The notes under the pieces were generated by a model, which saw only the letters and a list, made by a program, of their open reading frames with translations, was not told where the DNA came from and ran no database searches. A DNA stretch of 64,000 nt, from NCBI GenBank assembly GCA_016710265.1, contig JADJJL010000001.1, forward strand, positions 992,001-1,056,000, read 5' to 3'. This document shows, in pieces, positions 51,953 through 60,481 of the stretch (its first letter is position 1; each line of letters starts with the position of its first letter). The translations under genes and the position numbers were made by a program. This DNA comes from Saprospiraceae bacterium (GTDB lineage: Bacteria > Bacteroidota > Bacteroidia > Chitinophagales > Saprospiraceae).

Positions 51953-53343
51953 GATTGTTCAAACACCTTTTCAAAGAATTCGTTGACAGTACCCAGCGCT
52001 ACAATTTTAATACCGGATGTTTTTAAGGCATCGGTTTTGCCATTGTATTTTGAAATGCAGATTGCTTTAAAACCTAAACGCTCGGCCTCCTGGATTCTTA
52101 AATCCACACGACTGATGGCCCTAATTTCTCCAGACAATCCAACTTCGCCTGCAAAGCAAATTTGGCGGTGTAAGGGCTGGTCCTGGAGAGAAGAGATCAG
52201 TGAGGCAATAACTGCAAGATCCAGTCCTGGATCGTGTAATCGCATTCCACCAGCGAGATTGACAAAAACATCTTGCATGCCTAAAGTAAATCCGCATCGT
52301 TTTTCCAAGACCGCCAATAACATGGCTAATCTTCTCTGGTCAAATCCAGTGGCGACCCGTTGAGGATTTCCATACACTGCAGGACTAATAAGCGCTTGGG
52401 TTTCGATGAGTAGCGGACGTAGCCCTTCAACAGTACATGCTACTGCACTTCCACTCAGTCTTTCACTGTGTTGCGATAAAAGTAATTCACTGGGATTGCT
52501 AACAGGGTGTAATCCATCCACTTCCATTTGATACATACTGAGTTCATCGGTCGAACCAAATCTGTTTTTGAGTGTGCGCAGTATGCGAAAAGTATGATGT
52601 CTGTCTCCTTCAAATTGTAAAACGGTGTCCACCGTATGTTCAAGAATTTTAGGTCCGGCGATGTCTCCTTCTTTGTTGATATGTCCGATAATAATAACAG
52701 GAGTGGCCGTCTCTTTTGCATACCGCACCAACTCATTGGTGCATTCTCGGATTTGGCTTATGGTGCCGGGAGAAGATTCGACTTCAGAAGAAACTATTGT
52801 TTGTATTGAATCAACAATGATCAATCCAGCTTCAATTTTAGCGGCCTCTACTAAAATTAAATCAACCCTGGTTTCTGAAAATAAATAGACTCCTTTTTGA
52901 TTTTTTCTAATTCGGTCGGCACGTAATTTAATTTGTTCTTCGCTTTCTTCACCTGAAACATAGAGAACTTTTCCAACATCAGCATCCAATGCCATTTGTA
53001 AAAGCAGGGTAGATTTTCCGATACCGGGTTGGCCAGCAATAAGAGTTACAGAACCGCGGACCAAGCCACCGCCCAGGACTCTATTTAATTCCGGGTCGTT
53101 TGTATCTTTTCGACTTATTTGACCAGCCTGGACATCTTCCAAAGCAATGGAAATAGGAGAAGAAGTTTTAGGTTTGGATTTTTTCCAAGCTTGGCTAGTG
53201 TCAATTTCAGAACCTGAATTTTTCTTTTCTACGACTTCTTCCACAAAACTGTTCCAACTTCCACATGCTGTGCAATGACCCATCCATTTTGGGGATTGGG
53301 TTCCACAGGTAGAGCAGATGAAGATTACTTTTAGTTTTGCCAA
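51949..53343 (-). CDS. radA: DNA repair protein RadA/Sms
   Basis: Branch migration and recombination ATPase; 464 residues. Zinc finger CSTCGTQSPKWMGHCTACGSW, Walker A GQPGIGKSTLL, the RadA-specific KNRFG motif, and the Lon-like C-terminal domain (FVNLAGGMRLHDPGLDLAV) are complete. First gene of a two-gene unit with fahA. Confidence 0.97.
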   Translation of the reverse strand: MAKLKVIFICSTCGTQSPKWMGHCTACGSWNSFVEEVVEKKNSGSEIDTSQAWKKSKPKTSSPISIALEDVQAGQISRKDTNDPELNRVLGGGLVRGSVTLIAGQPGIGKSTLLLQMALDADVGKVLYVSGEESEEQIKLRADRIRKNQKGVYLFSETRVDLILVEAAKIEAGLIIVDSIQTIVSSEVESSPGTISQIRECTNELVRYAKETATPVIIIGHINKEGDIAGPKILEHTVDTVLQFEGDRHHTFRILRTLKNRFGSTDELSMYQMEVDGLHPVSNPSELLLSQHSERLSGSAVACTVEGLRPLLIETQALISPAVYGNPQRVATGFDQRRLAMLLAVLEKRCGFTLGMQDVFVNLAGGMRLHDPGLDLAVIASLISSLQDQPLHRQICFAGEVGLSGEIRAISRVDLRIQEAERLGFKAICISKYNGKTDALKTSGIKIVALGTVNEFFEKVFEQS

Positions 53344-53527
53344 GGCATGATGAATTAAGGGTCACAAAGTAAGTACATTTTTAAGAAAAAAGATTGACAA
53401 AACCATTCAAAAGCTTGGTTGATGATTTTAATAACACAAATAGAATTTTATTTCAGATGAATGGCAATTTGATGATTTTCCAAAATATTATATTAAAAAT
53501 AAAGAGGAAATTTTTTAATATTTGAAA

Positions 53528-54328
53528 CTAATGTGTGGAATAATTTTCTTTTCCAACCACGCAATAAATGGCGGTAGTATAAAAATCACAGAGCCATGGA
53601 ATTTGTAAAAAACCAGGAAGCACGATGGGTTTTAGTCCAAACTTAGTTTCGTAATTTGGATTGATCAAATAGTAGGTTTCTTTTTTAATTTTAAGCTTCG
53701 CATTTTTTAAACATTTGTGAAAACGTCCAATGGATATGCCAGTTTCTTTCACTTCCAAAAGTGCATCGATCAATGCTTGTGATTCCCCAAAAATTCTGCA
53801 AATTCCGGAATATAAAAAGTTGGGCAACAAATGAAAATATGGAAGCTTAGAAAGCAGTTTGTTTTGACAAACTTGTTGATGCCCACCAAAAGGCATTCTC
53901 CAGGGAGGAAAACCAAAAAACAAAACAGCATCAGGAGCCATAAAATTTTGAATGTATTGCATAAATTTCTTCTGATTAGGAATGTGCTCAATGACATCTC
54001 TTAGAAAAATCACATCAAATTTTGCAATTGTATTTGGATCAACTTTGTAAATATCTGAAGCTATTAACTGAAGTCGAAGGGCATTCGGATGATTGACAAA
54101 ATAGTTTTGTGCTAGCTGAATTTGTTCCTCATTGATATCGATTCCGGTAACTCGACAACCCATATCTAAAAAGGGACTTAAATTTCCACCCTCACCGCAA
54201 CCTACTTCCAAAATGGAAGTATCCTTATGAATTTTTTTTATTTGTTCTATATATGGAATTACAAATTTATGGGTTGTGAGTGATTGTTCTTTAAAATAGA
54301 GACTTCGGTCTGCGTGTCTTTCCTGCAT
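53528..54328 (-). CDS. Class I SAM-dependent methyltransferase
   Basis: 266 residues from ATG at 54326-54328. The frame is open to 54589 but that extension overlaps the upstream lipoprotein gene and its terminator and is leucine-rich nonsense, so I reject it. Motif I EVGCGEGGNLSPFLDMG, post-I GIDINEEQIQLAQ, motif II-like FDVIFLRDVIEHIP, and the substrate region FFGFPPWRMPFGGHQQVCQ resemble lipid or sugar methyltransferases. The substrate is unknown. Confidence 0.85.
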   Translation of the reverse strand: MQERHADRSLYFKEQSLTTHKFVIPYIEQIKKIHKDTSILEVGCGEGGNLSPFLDMGCRVTGIDINEEQIQLAQNYFVNHPNALRLQLIASDIYKVDPNTIAKFDVIFLRDVIEHIPNQKKFMQYIQNFMAPDAVLFFGFPPWRMPFGGHQQVCQNKLLSKLPYFHLLPNFLYSGICRIFGESQALIDALLEVKETGISIGRFHKCLKNAKLKIKKETYYLINPNYETKFGLKPIVLPGFLQIPWLCDFYTTAIYCVVGKENYSTH

Positions 54329-54413
54329 ATAAGTTAGAAATGAATCGCCAAAGGTAATAACTAAACCACAACCCAGGACTTTTGAATTGAAGGGAAAAGG
54401 AGTAAAATTGGAC

Positions 54414-54441
54414 AAAAAAAAAGGCCTCACGAGGAGGCCTT
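54414..54441 (-). terminator. Terminator of the small lipoprotein gene
   Basis: AAGGCCTC (54421-54428), loop of 5, GAGGCCTT (54434-54441), with a T run on the minus strand (54420-54414). It could also act on the plus strand. Confidence 0.9.
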
Positions 54442-54470
54442 TTTCTTTTTTCTTAAGATTTCCGAGGTAA

Positions 54471-54998
54471 TTATTTACCCATTGCTTTTTCCATGTACAT
54501 ATTGTAAAGACCCATTGCAGCTTCTTTAGTAGCAGCAGCAGTGCTTTTCCAAGTTGCAGTAGCAGTGTTAGCACCAGTAATAGCTTCATTTAATGTATTG
54601 ATTTTTGCCATTACATCACCTTCAAGATTACCATTTTTTAAACCAGCATTTAAGCTATCAACATCAGCACTCATTGCAGTCCATTTTTCAGTGAATGCAT
54701 TGATTTCAGTTGTTAAAGCACCTAAACCTTGTACTTGTGCGGTGTAAGAATTTTTTAAGCTATCCAACATCGTAGTTACGTTAGCAGCTAATTTAGTACC
54801 AGGAGCAACATTCATGCTGTCAGTCATAGAAGTTAAACCACTGATGGTGTTATTTACTTCAGTAGTAGCTTCGCCAACCATAGTAGCAGTTTTAGCCCAA
54901 TCAGCAGTCAAAGTTTCGATTGGAGCACGAAATTGGTCTGCATTTTTACAAGCAAACACGAAAAGAACAAATGTGGAAAGAATAAATAAGTTTTTCAT
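54471..54998 (-). CDS. Small helical lipoprotein, probably highly expressed
   Basis: 175 residues: lipoprotein signal ending FACKNA (Cys17), then an all-helical Ala/Thr-rich coiled coil with regularly spaced T, N, A and few charged residues (TTEINAFTEKWTAMSADVDSLNAG). It resembles Lpp-like or OmpA-tail-like spacer lipoproteins of Bacteroidota. Codon use is more uniform than in neighbouring genes (GCA/GCT, ACT), and it has its own strong terminator. Function unknown. Confidence 0.75.
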   Translation of the reverse strand: MKNLFILSTFVLFVFACKNADQFRAPIETLTADWAKTATMVGEATTEVNNTISGLTSMTDSMNVAPGTKLAANVTTMLDSLKNSYTAQVQGLGALTTEINAFTEKWTAMSADVDSLNAGLKNGNLEGDVMAKINTLNEAITGANTATATWKSTAAATKEAAMGLYNMYMEKAMGK

Positions 54999-55023
54999 TT
55001 TTTATGTTTTTATAAATTTCCCA

Positions 55024-55031
55024 CAAAGGTA
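55024..55031 (-). promoter_or_regulatory. -7 box of the small lipoprotein gene
   Basis: TACCTTTG on the minus strand, about 27 bp upstream of the ATG. Confidence 0.55.
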
Positions 55032-55200
55032 TGATTGCCAAATTTATCACATGTTAAGTCGGATTAATCTTTAGTCAACACTTAGTTAATCTCAAAATTA
55101 AGAAGGCATTAACTAATAATTAGTTGATAGAAAACTACTTACAGATATTTAAAAAAATTATATTAATTTAAGTTTCCCAATAAAGTTTTCCCAAGAGGAT

Positions 55201-57123
55201 TTATAACAGATCATTTAGTTGTTTGGCAAATTCAGGTACAGACATTGCTCCGAGATCTCCCACACCTTGTTTTCGTACTGAAATGGTATTGGCCGCTTCT
55301 TCTTTTTCACCGATGATCACCATAAATGGAATCTTTTTAATTTCATTGTCCCTGATTTTTTTACCAATCGATTCAGCCCGATCGTCGATAAAGCCTCGAA
55401 GACCTTGATTTTCTAATTCCTTTTGGACAGTTTCCGCATAAGCTTGAAATCGGTCGCTCACCGTTAATAATGCAAATTGGTCCGGAGCAAGCCAAAGCGG
55501 AAATTTACCAGCACAATGTTCGGTCAGAACCCCAATAAATCTTTCCATGGAACCAAAAGGAGCTCGATGAATCATGACAGGTCTATGTTTGCTGTTGTCT
55601 GCACCAATGTACTCAAGTTGGAATCTCTCCGGTAAATTATAATCGACTTGGATGGTGCCCAATTGCCAACTTCTTCCAAGGGCATCCTTGACCATAAAAT
55701 CCAATTTAGGTCCATAAAAAGCGGCTTCACCTAAGACGGTGTTGGTTTCAAGCCCTGCTTGTAAAGTCGCATCAATTATGGCTTGTTCTGCTTTTGCCCA
55801 ATTTTCATCAGAGCCTATGTATTTTTCTTTATTTGCAGGATCTCTCAAGCTGATTTGTGCTGTGAAACTTTCAAAACCAAGTTTGCGAATCACCAACATG
55901 GTCAGATCCAGTACATTCAAAAATTCATCTTTGACTTGTTCTGGAGTACAAAAAATATGGGCATCATCCTGTGTAAAACTTCTGACTCTGGTGAGTCCAT
56001 GTAATTCACCACTTTGCTCATAACGATACACTGTACCAAATTCTGCAATTCTCACAGGAAGTTCTTTGTAAGATCTGGGTTTGTGTCCATATATTTCACA
56101 ATGGTGAGGACAGTTCATGGGTTTAAGCATGAATTCTTCTCCTTCTCTTGGCGTTCTAATGGGTTGGAAGCTGTCTTCGCCATATTTATCCCAATGCCCG
56201 CTGGTCATATAAAGATTTTTATGCCCAATGTGAGGTGTGATGACGGGCATGTAACCTCTTTTAATTTGTTCCGCTTTTAGGAAATCTTCTAATCGCTGGC
56301 GAAGAGCAGTACCTTTTGGCAACCAAATGGGAAGTCCCGCACCCACTTTTTCTGAAAACATAAATAACTCAAGCTCTTGCCCAAGTTTACGATGATCCCT
56401 TTTCTTAGCTTCTTCTAATAGAACAAGATATTCATCTAGTTCTTTTTGTTTAGGAAAAGTGATCCCATAAATTCGTGTTAACTGAGGTCTTGTTTCATCT
56501 CCGCGCCAGTAGGCACCAGCAATATTTAATAATTTGACGGCTTTTATGGTACTAGTGTCTGGAATATGGGGGCCTTTGCACAAATCTGTAAATTGGCCTT
56601 GGGTATAGAAAGTAATTTGACCGTCTTGTAAGTCCTGAAGCAGTTCTAATTTATATGGATCGTTTTTTTCTGTAAAATAAGAGATTGCATCTTTTTTTGA
56701 AATTTCCTTTCTTTCAAAAGTGGATTTGTTTTTGGCGAGCTCCAAGATTTTAGATTCTATTTTCACAAGATCCGAAGCGGTTAAGGTATGCTCTCCAGGA
56801 TCCACATCATAATAAAAACCATTGTCGATCGCTGGTCCTATACCAAACCTTGTACCTGGAAAGAGGGCTTCTAAAGCTTCTGCCATCAGGTGTGCAGACG
56901 AATGCCAATAGGTACTTTTACCTTGTTTATCATTCCAGGTAAGTAGTTGGAGCGTAGCATCCGTATGTATGGGTCTAGAAGCGTCTATCACTTCACCATT
57001 GACCATTGCAGAAAGGACATTTCGGGCTAAACCCTCACTTATGGACTTAGCAATGTCCATACTGCTAATGCCTTTTTCATAATTCTGTTTTCTTCCGTCC
57101 GGAAATGTAATTTCAATTTGCAT
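55201..57123 (-). CDS. thrS: Threonyl-tRNA synthetase
   Basis: 640 residues from ATG at 57121-57123 (MQIEITFPDGRKQNYEKG, the usual TGS start). The frame extends to 57177, but that would cover the promoter. TGS domain (1-65), editing domain (about 70-225, with HSSAHLMAEALEALFPGTRFGIGP), catalytic core motifs (GEDSFQPI ... RVRSFTQDDAHIFCTPEQ ... APFGSMERFIGVLTEH), and the anticodon-binding domain (540-640). Complete. Confidence 0.97.
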   Translation of the reverse strand: MQIEITFPDGRKQNYEKGISSMDIAKSISEGLARNVLSAMVNGEVIDASRPIHTDATLQLLTWNDKQGKSTYWHSSAHLMAEALEALFPGTRFGIGPAIDNGFYYDVDPGEHTLTASDLVKIESKILELAKNKSTFERKEISKKDAISYFTEKNDPYKLELLQDLQDGQITFYTQGQFTDLCKGPHIPDTSTIKAVKLLNIAGAYWRGDETRPQLTRIYGITFPKQKELDEYLVLLEEAKKRDHRKLGQELELFMFSEKVGAGLPIWLPKGTALRQRLEDFLKAEQIKRGYMPVITPHIGHKNLYMTSGHWDKYGEDSFQPIRTPREGEEFMLKPMNCPHHCEIYGHKPRSYKELPVRIAEFGTVYRYEQSGELHGLTRVRSFTQDDAHIFCTPEQVKDEFLNVLDLTMLVIRKLGFESFTAQISLRDPANKEKYIGSDENWAKAEQAIIDATLQAGLETNTVLGEAAFYGPKLDFMVKDALGRSWQLGTIQVDYNLPERFQLEYIGADNSKHRPVMIHRAPFGSMERFIGVLTEHCAGKFPLWLAPDQFALLTVSDRFQAYAETVQKELENQGLRGFIDDRAESIGKKIRDNEIKKIPFMVIIGEKEEAANTISVRKQGVGDLGAMSVPEFAKQLNDLL

Positions 57124-57140
57124 GAGTCTGTTGTATAAGG

Positions 57141-57148
57141 CAAAGGTA
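57141..57148 (-). promoter_or_regulatory. thrS -7 box
   Basis: TACCTTTG on the minus strand; predicted start near 57134, leaving about 11 nt before the ATG at 57123 and ruling out the longer ORF start. Confidence 0.65.
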
Positions 57149-57269
57149 AGGCAATTTGGAACAGTTGTAAAAAACAAAACACAATGGAAAAGCCAAAAAA
57201 CTAGTTTTAACGATACATTGTGAAATTAGTAAAAAAAGATAAATCTTCAGAAAATTATTAGTCAATTAA

Positions 57270-57523
57270 TTAATTTTCTAGAGCCATTTTAATCATGGCG
57301 GCCGTATTTTTAACTCTAAACTTTGTCAATAAATTTTTTCTATGATTGTCCACTGTAAGTGGGCTAATAAAAAGTTTTGTCGCAAATTCATGATTGGTCA
57401 ATCCATCGGAAATTAACTGTAAAATTTCTTTTTCTTTTTTGGTTAACAAAGTTTGAGAAATGAGATTTGTTTTGATTTCAGCTCATCAAGATATTTCTCC
57501 AGTCCACAATAACAGGAACCCAT
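57270..57523 (-). pseudogene. Remnant of a LuxR-type response regulator
   Basis: From 57482 to the stop at 57270, the minus strand encodes the LuxR helix-turn-helix: LLTKKEKEILQLISDGLTNHEF, ATKLFISPLTVDNHRKNLL, TKFRVKNTAAMIKMALEN. Just upstream an in-frame TGA interrupts it, and the adjacent frame (from 57523) gives LEKYLDELKS, which is what normally precedes the HTH in these proteins, so a frameshift lies near 57470. The receiver domain is missing. Decayed gene. Confidence 0.7.
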
Positions 57524-57695
57524 TTGGTAGGTTTATTTGTTATAATCCGGCAAAAACAAACTACAAATATTTCATCTGATCAGGAATTTTTTTGGTGTAA
57601 AAAAACTGACACGAAAATTTTTCAAACGTTAGTTAAGAAAATATATTTTAAAATATTATTTCAAGCTTTTGTAGTTTTACAGAAATTTAATAATT
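57524..57695. other. Gene-free stretch before the SRPBCC gene
   Basis: No coding signal. Together with the LuxR remnant this gives 572 bp without an intact gene between thrS and the SRPBCC gene. TAGTTTTA near 57672 may be a weak -7 box for the downstream gene. Confidence 0.4.
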
Positions 57696-58169
57696 ATGTA
57701 CTATCACTTTATCACTGAGTGGAAATTTGAAGCTCCTGTTGAACTTGTTTGGGAAGAAATTTATCATTCTGAAAATTGGCCCAGTTGGTGGAGAGGAGTT
57801 CTTTCTGCTCAAACAATTGAAACTGGAAATGAAACTGGAATTGGAGATCGGAAAAAGTTTGTTTGGCAAAGTTTATTGCCATATAAACTGAGTTTTGAAT
57901 CTGTGCTTGTTGAAAATATCAAATACCGCAAATTGGCAGGGAATGCTTTTGGTGAACTTGAAGGAACAGGAATATGGACTTTTGAAGAAAAAAATGGGAT
58001 GACTTATCTCAGATATGATTGGAAAGTTAAGACCACCAAAAAATGGATGAATGTGATTGCTCCAATTGCCAAACCATTTTTCAAATGGAATCATGATGTA
58101 ATTATGGAATGGGGCCACAAAGCTCTCGCCCAAAGATTGATGGTTCAACAGGCTCTGGAATTCAAATGA
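57696..58169 (+). CDS. SRPBCC-fold protein
   Basis: 157 residues of the START/polyketide-cyclase-like (SRPBCC) fold: FITEWKFEAPVELVWEEIYHSENWPSWWRGV at the start, GTGIWTFEEKNGMTYLRYDWKV in the middle, and the long C-terminal helix (WNHDVIMEWGHKALAQRLM). Such proteins bind a hydrophobic ligand. No catalytic residue is evident. Function unknown. Confidence 0.85.
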   Translation: MYYHFITEWKFEAPVELVWEEIYHSENWPSWWRGVLSAQTIETGNETGIGDRKKFVWQSLLPYKLSFESVLVENIKYRKLAGNAFGELEGTGIWTFEEKNGMTYLRYDWKVKTTKKWMNVIAPIAKPFFKWNHDVIMEWGHKALAQRLMVQQALEFK

Positions 58170-58251
58170 TGTTTTTCAAATTATAAATTTTCATTTGTCA
58201 CTATGGAAATTAATATTAGCAAATAAATAATTAAAAAAATTGAAAAATAGA

Positions 58252-58347
58252 ATGTGTTTATGGATGTTCATTTTTATAATTTTAATTTCTGAAATTAAAT
58301 CAAATGCAAATATGATGAAGGAACCAATTATTACGGGCATGCATTAA
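58252..58347 (+). pseudogene. Possible remnant of a secreted protein gene
   Basis: A 31-residue ORF starting MCLWMFIFIILISE looks like a signal peptide plus a dozen residues. In-frame codons (TTG AAA AAT AGA) extend it upstream. No family. Possibly the 5' stub of a lost secreted protein; weak evidence. Confidence 0.2.
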
Positions 58348-58447
58348 TTCAACCGCTTAACAGATCAATATATTAAAATTAAAATGAAGCAGATATTTCC
58401 GTATTTTTATGAAGTTTATATTTAATTACCGTTTAAAATTATAAGTC

Positions 58448-59470
58448 ATGTTCCGTATATTCTTTTATTTTATAACCTTATTATTAATTTTTTCATGTAA
58501 TCGTGCAAAGTTGAATACAATCAATGCCTGTGACTACTTAAAAAATGAGGAAAATGGAATTAAAACAGCTGGGATACAATTGATCACACTGGATGATGGC
58601 AAAAACAAAGTGTGGACAAAGCGAATAGGAAATAACCCTAAAATCAAGGTCCTACTTTTACATGGTGGCCCTGGAACCACGCATGAATATTGGGAATGTA
58701 TGGAGAGTTTTTTCCCACAGGAAGGTATTGAATTTTACTATTATGATCAGCTAGGTTCAGCTTATTCTGATCAACCTGAAGACACAAGTCTCTGGAATCT
58801 GCCTCGTTTTGTAGAAGAGCTAGAACAAGTTCGAAAAGCACTAGGATTAAACCAAGATAATTTTTACCTTTTGGGACATTCATGGGGTGGAATTCTTGCC
58901 GCCCAGTATGCCCTTAAATATCAGGACAAAATGAAAGGACTCATTATTTCAAACATGATGATGAGTTGCCCAGATTATGGAAAATATGCCGATGAAGTTC
59001 TATCAAAACAAATGGATCCAGATGTTCTTTCTGAAATCAAAGCAATTGAAACCAAAGGAGATTTCGCCAATCCACGATATATGGAACTATTAATGCCAAA
59101 TTTTTATAGCCAGCATATTTGTCGCATCCCTATGGAATCTTGGCCAGACCCTATTAACCGAGCTTTTGCAAAATTGAACTCAAGCATTTATGTCATGATG
59201 CAGGGACCAAGTGAATTTGGAATTAAAGGCAAGTTGATCAACTGGGACATTAAATCCGAACTACCAAAAATAAAAGTTCCAACCTTGGTCATTGGAGCCA
59301 CACACGACACGATGGATCCTGAACATATGAAGTGGGTTTCAACCCAAGTCCAAAAAGGACGTTATTTACATTGCCCGAATGGAAGTCATATGTGTATGTG
59401 GGACGATCAGGAACATTATTTTCCGGGGTTGATATCCTTTTTAAAAGACGTCGATAACATAAAAATGTAA
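58448..59470 (+). CDS. Proline iminopeptidase-like lipoprotein (S33 alpha/beta hydrolase)
   Basis: 340 residues. Lipobox LIFSC (Cys17) places it in the envelope. HGGPG (72-76) is the S33 oxyanion motif; nucleophile elbow GHSWGG with Ser145; Asp near 281 (GATHDTMDP) and His near 318 (NGSHMCMWDD). Proline iminopeptidase-type exopeptidases release N-terminal prolines; the lipoprotein form fits use of extracellular peptides. Confidence 0.88.
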   Translation: MFRIFFYFITLLLIFSCNRAKLNTINACDYLKNEENGIKTAGIQLITLDDGKNKVWTKRIGNNPKIKVLLLHGGPGTTHEYWECMESFFPQEGIEFYYYDQLGSAYSDQPEDTSLWNLPRFVEELEQVRKALGLNQDNFYLLGHSWGGILAAQYALKYQDKMKGLIISNMMMSCPDYGKYADEVLSKQMDPDVLSEIKAIETKGDFANPRYMELLMPNFYSQHICRIPMESWPDPINRAFAKLNSSIYVMMQGPSEFGIKGKLINWDIKSELPKIKVPTLVIGATHDTMDPEHMKWVSTQVQKGRYLHCPNGSHMCMWDDQEHYFPGLISFLKDVDNIKM

Positions 59471-59585
59471 AAAAGTTAATTTTTACAAGATCATTCCTAA
59501 GTTTAATAAAGCTTTTGATAGTAAGCTTTATACCATAGTTGGCATTCCTTTAATATTAAAGGCCTTATAAAATTCTAGTTCAATA

Positions 59586-59945
59586 TTAAATACTATTATA
59601 TCCATTTTGCTGAAAAGCAGGTAGACAAACACAAAGAAAAATAAGATCTTCTGTACCCGTATTATGAATGTATTGTGCATCGTGTTTTTTAATTTTTACC
59701 AGTTCACCAGACTTCACTGATCCTGTTAAAATACCATTGAGATACATATCTCCAGTACCAGATCGGATGTAGTAGTATTCATCCACATTTAAGGAATGAT
59801 TTTCTGTACGTTGGCCAGGAGAAAGTCTTGCGTCTGCAAAGGAAACTATACCATCAGGAGATTTACACAATTCACGAATAAAACAACCCTCTGCGATAAA
59901 AATTTCCGGAATTTTTGCCGATCGAATTATTTCTGATTCCGCCAT
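59586..59945 (-). CDS. Cupin-domain protein
   Basis: 119 residues, one beta barrel: FADARLSPGQRTENHSLNVDEYYYIRSGTGDM (cupin motif 1: H, E) and KIKKHDAQYIHNTGTEDL (motif 2: H). The metal residues are present. Small regulatory or isomerase-type cupins look alike; function unknown. Next to the MaoC-like gene on the same strand. Confidence 0.82.
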   Translation of the reverse strand: MAESEIIRSAKIPEIFIAEGCFIRELCKSPDGIVSFADARLSPGQRTENHSLNVDEYYYIRSGTGDMYLNGILTGSVKSGELVKIKKHDAQYIHNTGTEDLIFLCVCLPAFQQNGYNSI

Positions 59946-59961
59946 ATCCCGGTAAAAAGGT

Positions 59962-60375
59962 TTAAGACCAGACGTATTGTTTCTTGTTCATCATGAGAGC
60001 TTCGCCAGTAAAGGTTTGGTCGCCTGTGGCAACTTCAAAGATGGCACAATCATAAAGAATGCGGTTTTTTTCAGGAAATATTTCTTTAACCGTGATGACT
60101 GCCTCGTATTCTGTATCGACAAACATCGGCTTAAGCCATTGCATGGATTGTTTAAGATAGACATGACCATCGACCATCCAAAGAGCGCCAAATATTTTAG
60201 TAAAGACCGATCCTCCCAAAAAACCATGAATAATATTTCTTCCGAAAATGCTGTTTTTTCCTACTTCCGGATCTGTATGCAGAGGATTCGTATCTCCGCT
60301 TACTTTGGAATATAAATCCACATCTAATTGTGAATAGCTAAATTTATGTCTGAATTCATCTCCCTTTAGTATCAT
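59962..60375 (-). CDS. MaoC-like (R)-specific enoyl hydratase, possible PhaJ
   Basis: 137 residues from Met at 60373-60375; an upstream Met at 60408 is open but less likely. Hot-dog fold; YSKVSGDTNPLHTDPEVGKNSIFGRNIIHGFL is the hydratase signature with the catalytic Asp and His. In PHA producers PhaJ supplies (R)-3-hydroxyacyl-CoA to PhaC; here the gene is divergent from phaE-phaC. That functional link is inferred from position. Confidence 0.8.
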   Translation of the reverse strand: MILKGDEFRHKFSYSQLDVDLYSKVSGDTNPLHTDPEVGKNSIFGRNIIHGFLGGSVFTKIFGALWMVDGHVYLKQSMQWLKPMFVDTEYEAVITVKEIFPEKNRILYDCAIFEVATGDQTFTGEALMMNKKQYVWS

Positions 60376-60425
60376 CTTAACTCTTATTAATAATTTATTG
60401 ACAGGCACTTATGAACACAAGGCCT

Positions 60426-60433
60426 TATTTTTG
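60426..60433 (+). promoter_or_regulatory. phaE -7 box
   Basis: TATTTTTG (TAnnTTTG); TTG at 60398-60400 is 25 bp upstream, slightly long. Predicted start near 60440. Confidence 0.45.
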
Positions 60434-60481
60434 CGTTGCAATTATAGAACTTATTTTGTAAATCAAATAAAATAAAAAATT

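Noticed and set aside
54329..54589. N-terminal extension of the methyltransferase gene
   Set aside because: It overlaps the end of the lipoprotein gene and a strong terminator, and codes for leucine/lysine-rich nonsense.
57524..57718. 64-residue plus-strand ORF between thrS and the SRPBCC gene
   Set aside because: AT-rich, no domain, and it overlaps the start region of the SRPBCC gene.
59478..59585. Terminator between the peptidase and cupin genes
   Set aside because: Only weak A/T inverted repeats; no stable stem followed by a T run.
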